Shown here: positions 5,862 to 8,651 of the stretch, one piece after another
How positions within the stretch are numbered: position 1 is the stretch's first letter
How the letters are laid out: every line of letters starts with the position of its first letter
NCBI GenBank assembly: GCA_903920485.1
Contig: CAIXMG010000007.1
Coordinates: 1-8,651, forward strand
Direction: 5' to 3'
DNA from: an uncultured bacterium
GTDB lineage: Bacteria > Patescibacteriota > Minisyncoccia > Phycocordibacterales > UBA1006
DNA: 8,651 nucleotides
Program-made: the position numbers and the translations under genes
The notes under the pieces: model-generated
Told to the model about the DNA's origin: nothing
Database searches by the model: none
The model's input: the letters and a program-made list of their open reading frames with translations, nothing else

Positions 5862-6569
5862 CTATTTTTCAGGCCCGACGATGATAACGAATTCGCCCTT
5901 GACGTGATCGGGGTGAGCGACGAAGTATGCGTGAACCTCCTCTGCGGTTCCGGAAACGGATTCCTCAAAAAACTTGGTAAGTTCGCGTCCGACAAAGACT
6001 TGGCGGCCGGGAACGGTTTCAGTTAAGGATTCGAGGGTCTTCATGAATCGGTGAACAGCCTCGTAGAAGATAACGGTGTGCTCGGTAGCGGCGACGCCGT
6101 TGAAGAAGGTTTCCCTTCCCTTCTTGTGCGGGACGAAACCGAGCCAGGTGAATTCGTGGGACGGAATTCCAGATATGGAAAGGGCGGACACCAAAGCGCT
6201 TGCTCCCGGGATGGGTATCACTTTTAGATCATTGCCGAATTCTTTTCGTAGTTCTGCAACCAGTACGACGCCGGGATCCGAAATGGCAGGTGTTCCCGCA
6301 TCCGAAACCAAGGCGAGGTTCTTGCCGTTGCGAATCAGTTCCTTGATGACATCCACTTTTGCAAGTTTCGAGTGGCTGTGGTAGCTCATCAGTTTGCTCT
6401 TGCCTTCGGCGTTCTTGTTCGAAATTTCGTAATGCTTTAGCAAGATTCCAGTGGTGCGCGTATCCTCGCACAAAATAACGTCCGCTGATTTCAGGGTTTC
6501 AACGGCACGAAAGGTCATGTCGGCAAGGTTGCCGATCGGTGTTGCGACGATGGAGAGGGTTCCTAACAT
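5862..6569 (-). CDS. rsmI: 16S rRNA (cytidine1402-2'-O)-methyltransferase
   Basis: Transfers a methyl group from S-adenosylmethionine to the 2'-O of C1402 in the 16S rRNA decoding centre. The 235 residues carry the tetrapyrrole-methylase-fold signatures: LSIVATPIGNLADMTFRAVE (5-24), CEDTRTTGILLKHY, LVSDAGTPAISDPG, IPIPGASALVSALSISG, FYEAVHRFMKTL and VGRELTKFFEE. It ends after the core domain and lacks the C-terminal extension of E. coli RsmI (about 286 residues), as in many short homologues. ATG at 6569 has no Shine-Dalgarno site. A possible -10 TATACT lies on the minus strand at 6648-6643 but has no good -35. No terminator separates it from the next minus-strand gene. Confidence 0.96.
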   Translation of the reverse strand: MLGTLSIVATPIGNLADMTFRAVETLKSADVILCEDTRTTGILLKHYEISNKNAEGKSKLMSYHSHSKLAKVDVIKELIRNGKNLALVSDAGTPAISDPGVVLVAELRKEFGNDLKVIPIPGASALVSALSISGIPSHEFTWLGFVPHKKGRETFFNGVAATEHTVIFYEAVHRFMKTLESLTETVPGRQVFVGRELTKFFEESVSGTAEEVHAYFVAHPDHVKGEFVIIVGPEK

Positions 6570-6605
6570 GGATTCAAATTAACACAACTTGACGGATTTG
6601 TAAAA

Positions 6606-6634
6606 TCGACAATGCTTCTCCTCCGGAGTAGTAT
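6606..6634 (+). promoter_or_regulatory. candidate promoter of the 113-residue gene
   Basis: -35 TCGACA (6606-6611), 17-base spacer, -10 TAGTAT (6629-6634). The predicted start near 6641 leaves about 7 bases before the ATG at 6648, again near-leaderless. The boxes are weaker than those of rpmA and lexA. Confidence 0.5.
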
Positions 6635-6647
6635 GTGAAAAAAGTAT

Positions 6648-6989
6648 ATGAAAAAAACACTTAATATCGTACTTACGCCTACCGCCAGGGAAGCATCGCC
6701 TCTTATAAGGTGCATCGACGTTCCTACTCACAATTGGATGCGTCTCAAAAAGGGCGAGCTGAGTTTGCCTATAAATCGTTCCACGGTCTCAGATCTTTGG
6801 GAATTTATTCATCTCAGTGTCAGTGATGAGAATCAAAAGATTTTGTTTGGCACTGACGAGTCAATTGGCGTGGCCCCCGTCCCGGAATCTTTTCTCAAGC
6901 ATTTTGTAGAAATAAGCAAAAAGAATCCTGTGCCACTTACTATTGAGGAAGCAGAATTCAATGTATTTTGCTTGCAAAGCCAGCACTAG
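6648..6989 (+). CDS. protein of unknown function (113 residues)
   Basis: I do not recognise a family. The protein is predicted soluble, with no signal peptide or membrane segment. It begins MKKTLNIVLTPTAREASP, has two cysteines (Cys22 and Cys108) and mixed strand/helix character. It is more AT-rich than the adjoining rsmI and queA, which may mean recent acquisition. Support for a real gene comes from a plausible promoter at 6606-6634, an ATG start and a strong terminator 20 bases after the TAG stop. It is an isolated single gene, divergent from rsmI and convergent with the MGMT-like gene, so context gives no functional hint. Confidence 0.68.
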   Translation: MKKTLNIVLTPTAREASPLIRCIDVPTHNWMRLKKGELSLPINRSTVSDLWEFIHLSVSDENQKILFGTDESIGVAPVPESFLKHFVEISKKNPVPLTIEEAEFNVFCLQSQH

Positions 6990-7009
6990 CTTCCGGATGA
7001 GCAAAACTT

Positions 7010-7045
7010 AATAAAAGGTCCCTCGTTAACGAGGGACCTTTTATT
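7010..7045. terminator. bidirectional terminator with 18-base arms
   Basis: A perfect palindrome centred between 7027 and 7028 (centre GTTAAC), with arms 7010-7027 and 7028-7045. The stem core is GGTCCCTCG, flanked by A-rich and T-rich tracts, so it can terminate both strands. It contains the stop codon (7041-7043) of the convergent MGMT-like gene. Confidence 0.92.
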
Positions 7046-7298
7046 TGATCGCCCCTTCCTTTCGCAACAGAGCTTCCTTGGCCTTGCTGCCTCCGCGGTT
7101 GTAGTTGCCGATCTTTCCGTCGCTTCGGATGACGCGGTGGCATGGGATGGCGGGATCGAAGTTCTTGGCCATCAGGCTGCCGACGGCGCGTGATGCGTTC
7201 GAGCTTCCGGCTTTTGCGGCGACTTGGGCGTAGGTCAAGACTTTTCCTTTTGGAATCTTTTTCACGACCTCTTTTACTTTTTCGGCAAAGGTTTTCAT
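7041..7298 (-). CDS. short MGMT/Ogt-type O6-alkylguanine alkyltransferase (DNA-binding domain only)
   Basis: At 85 residues it covers only the C-terminal DNA-binding/active-site domain of O6-methylguanine-DNA methyltransferases. It retains the alkyl-acceptor Cys53 in IPCHRV, the arginine-finger position Arg37 (SNASRAVGSLM), a Tyr23 in the recognition helix region (LTYAQVAAKAG) and GNYNRGG. Alkyltransferase-like (ATL) proteins of similar size have Trp or Ala in place of this Cys and do not transfer the alkyl group; with Cys present, direct repair of O6-alkylguanine remains possible but is not proven. The ATG lies 9 bases after the queA stop, so it is probably the last gene of that operon. Its stop is within the terminator hairpin. 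Confidence 0.88.
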   Translation of the reverse strand: MKTFAEKVKEVVKKIPKGKVLTYAQVAAKAGSSNASRAVGSLMAKNFDPAIPCHRVIRSDGKIGNYNRGGSKAKEALLRKEGAIK

Positions 7299-7307
7299 GG
7301 TCTTATT

Positions 7308-8363
7308 TTACAAGATGAGCATCGAATCGCCAAACGAATAGAATTTGAATTTTTGCTCGATGGCAATGGCATACAGGTCAAGGATATTCTTCTTGGCCTT
7401 TTTGTGCTGCAGGAACGCATCGACGAGCGCCATCAGGCTTGATTCGGAAACATGAAAGTTCGTGATTAGATGATCTACGATCTTGAAGTCATAGCCGGGC
7501 ATGATGAAGATATTGGTCGAGGTTGAAATGGTTTCAGGCTTCTCATTCAAAAGTTTCGCCACTTGGGACTCGAGGGTGCGCGTGGCCGTCGTACCGACCG
7601 CGATGACGGGAACTTGGGAATGCTTCGCATTCTGGATGGTTTCAAAACTTGATCTTGAGATTTTGAGGTGTTCCGTGTGCAAAAACTTCCCCTCGATATT
7701 CTCGGCTTTGACGGTGGCGAACGTTCCCAGTCCGACATCAAGGGTCACGTGCGCCGTCTCGATCCCCTTTTCTTCGAGCGACCTGAATACGGTTTCGGTA
7801 AAATGAAGCGAGGCGGTCGGTGCGGCAACCGATTTCTGTTCCTGGGCAAACACGGTCTGGTATCGTTCGCGGACATCGTGCTCGCTCATGGCGAGTGTTC
7901 CTAAGTATGGCGGTGTAGGAGTGGTTCCGTACTTTTCCAAAATACTCGGTAGAAGTGAGATCTCAAAATCAGGCTTCAGAAAGAATTTTTGACCATCTTG
8001 TCGCATTACCGTAAACGAATGTTCCGTGATAGAAATTGTTCTGCCCACGATGAGCTGCTTGGTTGCAATGACCGCAATATTTCCATCCGCATCAGTTCCT
8101 TCGTTTACCAGGACTAACCCTTCGACTTTCCCACCGGTATCTTTGGTAAATTCCACTCGTGCTGGAATGACGCCCGTATCGTTAAGGATCATCAGTGCGG
8201 GCGACGGCAGATGCTTGGCAAGATTTTTGAATGTATCGAATGTGACGATATCGTTTCGCGTGTCGTACACAAATAGCCTCGCGCTGTCGCGGGGGTTCGC
8301 CGGTTCCCTGCCAATCAATTTGTCAGGAAGGTCGTAATGGTACTGGTTAAGCGGATGGTCCAT
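7308..8363 (-). CDS. queA: S-adenosylmethionine:tRNA ribosyltransferase-isomerase
   Basis: Adds the epoxyqueuosine cyclopentane ring, derived from the ribosyl group of SAM, to 7-aminomethyl-7-deazaguanine at position 34 of tRNAs with GUN anticodons. The 351 residues are of normal length. Family blocks are YDLPDKLIGREPANPRDSAR (10-29), LNDTGVIPARV, TPPYLG, RYQTVFA, SVAAPTASLHFTE, VTLDVGLGTFATV, VIAVGTTATRTLE, NIFIMPGYDFKIVDHLITNF and FYSFGDSMLI. Two positions look unusual: KSVAAPTASLHF where GSVAAPTAGLHF is typical, and TLDVGLGTF where a His commonly replaces the Asp. The start overlaps the upstream DUF1003 gene by 17 bases and lacks a Shine-Dalgarno site, so translation is probably coupled. 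Confidence 0.95.
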   Translation of the reverse strand: MDHPLNQYHYDLPDKLIGREPANPRDSARLFVYDTRNDIVTFDTFKNLAKHLPSPALMILNDTGVIPARVEFTKDTGGKVEGLVLVNEGTDADGNIAVIATKQLIVGRTISITEHSFTVMRQDGQKFFLKPDFEISLLPSILEKYGTTPTPPYLGTLAMSEHDVRERYQTVFAQEQKSVAAPTASLHFTETVFRSLEEKGIETAHVTLDVGLGTFATVKAENIEGKFLHTEHLKISRSSFETIQNAKHSQVPVIAVGTTATRTLESQVAKLLNEKPETISTSTNIFIMPGYDFKIVDHLITNFHVSESSLMALVDAFLQHKKAKKNILDLYAIAIEQKFKFYSFGDSMLIL

Positions 8364-8651
8364 GCTGGGGGTGCCGGGTGTGTTCCTCGAGCATCGCGAT
8401 GATGCGGTTCAGCTTGTCGTCCTCGGCATGAATAAGGCGCCGCTGGCGCTCCTCGAGCTCGTGCTTGGACGCGATGGCCTCGTCGTATTCGGCTTTTGCC
8501 TGTGCACGCTCGCGGTCGGCCTGCCGGTTCTGCGAGATCATGATGAACGTCGAGATGAGAATCGCCTCGAGCGACACGATCATGGTCAACAGTCCATACG
8601 GAAACGGTTCGACCTTGAATCCGATCCACATGGCGAACCAGACGATATGGA
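8347..8651 (-). CDS. DUF1003-family membrane protein (5' end outside window)
   Basis: The open frame continues past the right edge; upstream of the Met at 8631-8629 it still encodes the family-like HIVWFAMWIGF, so that Met is internal. Visible features are the end of one hydrophobic segment, the family block PYGLLTMIVSLEAILIST with FIMISQNRQADRER forming a second membrane helix, and a long charged C-terminal coiled coil (about 50 residues, KAEYDEAIASKHELEERQRR) ending in HTRHPQHGPSA. DUF1003 proteins are inner-membrane proteins without an established function. Its TAA lies inside the queA start region (17-base overlap), placing it first among the visible genes of this operon. Confidence 0.9.
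   Translation of the reverse strand, partial: HIVWFAMWIGFKVEPFPYGLLTMIVSLEAILISTFIMISQNRQADRERAQAKAEYDEAIASKHELEERQRRLIHAEDDKLNRIIAMLEEHTRHPQHGPSA

Noticed and set aside
1..8651. CRISPR arrays, tRNA or rRNA genes, insertion sequences, direct repeats
   Set aside because: I looked on both strands and saw no spaced repeats, cloverleaf-like sequence, transposase or terminal inverted repeats.

Overview
The window is bacterial, gene-dense and of middling G+C. I can support 15 protein-coding genes: 13 complete, plus lexA cut by the left edge and a DUF1003 gene cut by the right edge. There are no RNA genes, mobile elements or CRISPR arrays. Small genes, short intergenic gaps, few Shine-Dalgarno sites, several near-leaderless promoters and no TGA stop codons suggest a small-genome lineage such as Patescibacteria (CPR). 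That placement is an inference from style, not from a marker phylogeny.

Left part (1-2430). A minus-strand operon holds a 69-residue basic protein of unknown function and then lexA, the two overlapping by 8 bases. Its promoter has the spacing TTGCAT-N17-TATACT, and the spacer is filled by a GAAC-N4-GTTC palindrome of the Gram-positive SOS-box type, so LexA probably represses its own operon. Divergently, on the plus strand, lie a nucleoside 2-deoxyribosyltransferase-like gene, nth (endonuclease III) and a small unknown ORF, ended by a strong hairpin terminator. This nth has no cysteine at all and so cannot carry the usual 4Fe-4S cluster.

Middle (2430-5860). A membrane-anchored CAP/SCP-domain protein (minus) is divergent from rpmA (ribosomal L27, plus). 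rpmA converges on a minus-strand operon that reads: small two-helix membrane protein with a His/Glu-rich tail, S41 C-terminal processing protease, ribosomal L9 (rplI). A shared hairpin lies between rpmA and rplI.

Right part (5860-8651). rsmI (16S rRNA 2'-O-methyltransferase) lies on the minus strand. A 113-residue plus-strand protein of unknown function follows, then an 18-bp-arm bidirectional terminator. The last unit is a minus-strand operon DUF1003 protein - queA - short MGMT-type alkyltransferase, with a 17-base overlap and then a 9-base gap.

Themes: DNA damage response and repair (lexA, nth, MGMT-like protein, perhaps the deoxyribosyltransferase), translation (L27, L9, RsmI, QueA) and cell envelope (CAP protein, S41 protease, two membrane proteins). 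I see no large undescribed system. The best leads are the cluster-less endonuclease III, the SOS-controlled small gene ahead of lexA, the absence of TGA stops (0 of 14), and the ORF that continues in frame after the nth amber stop.
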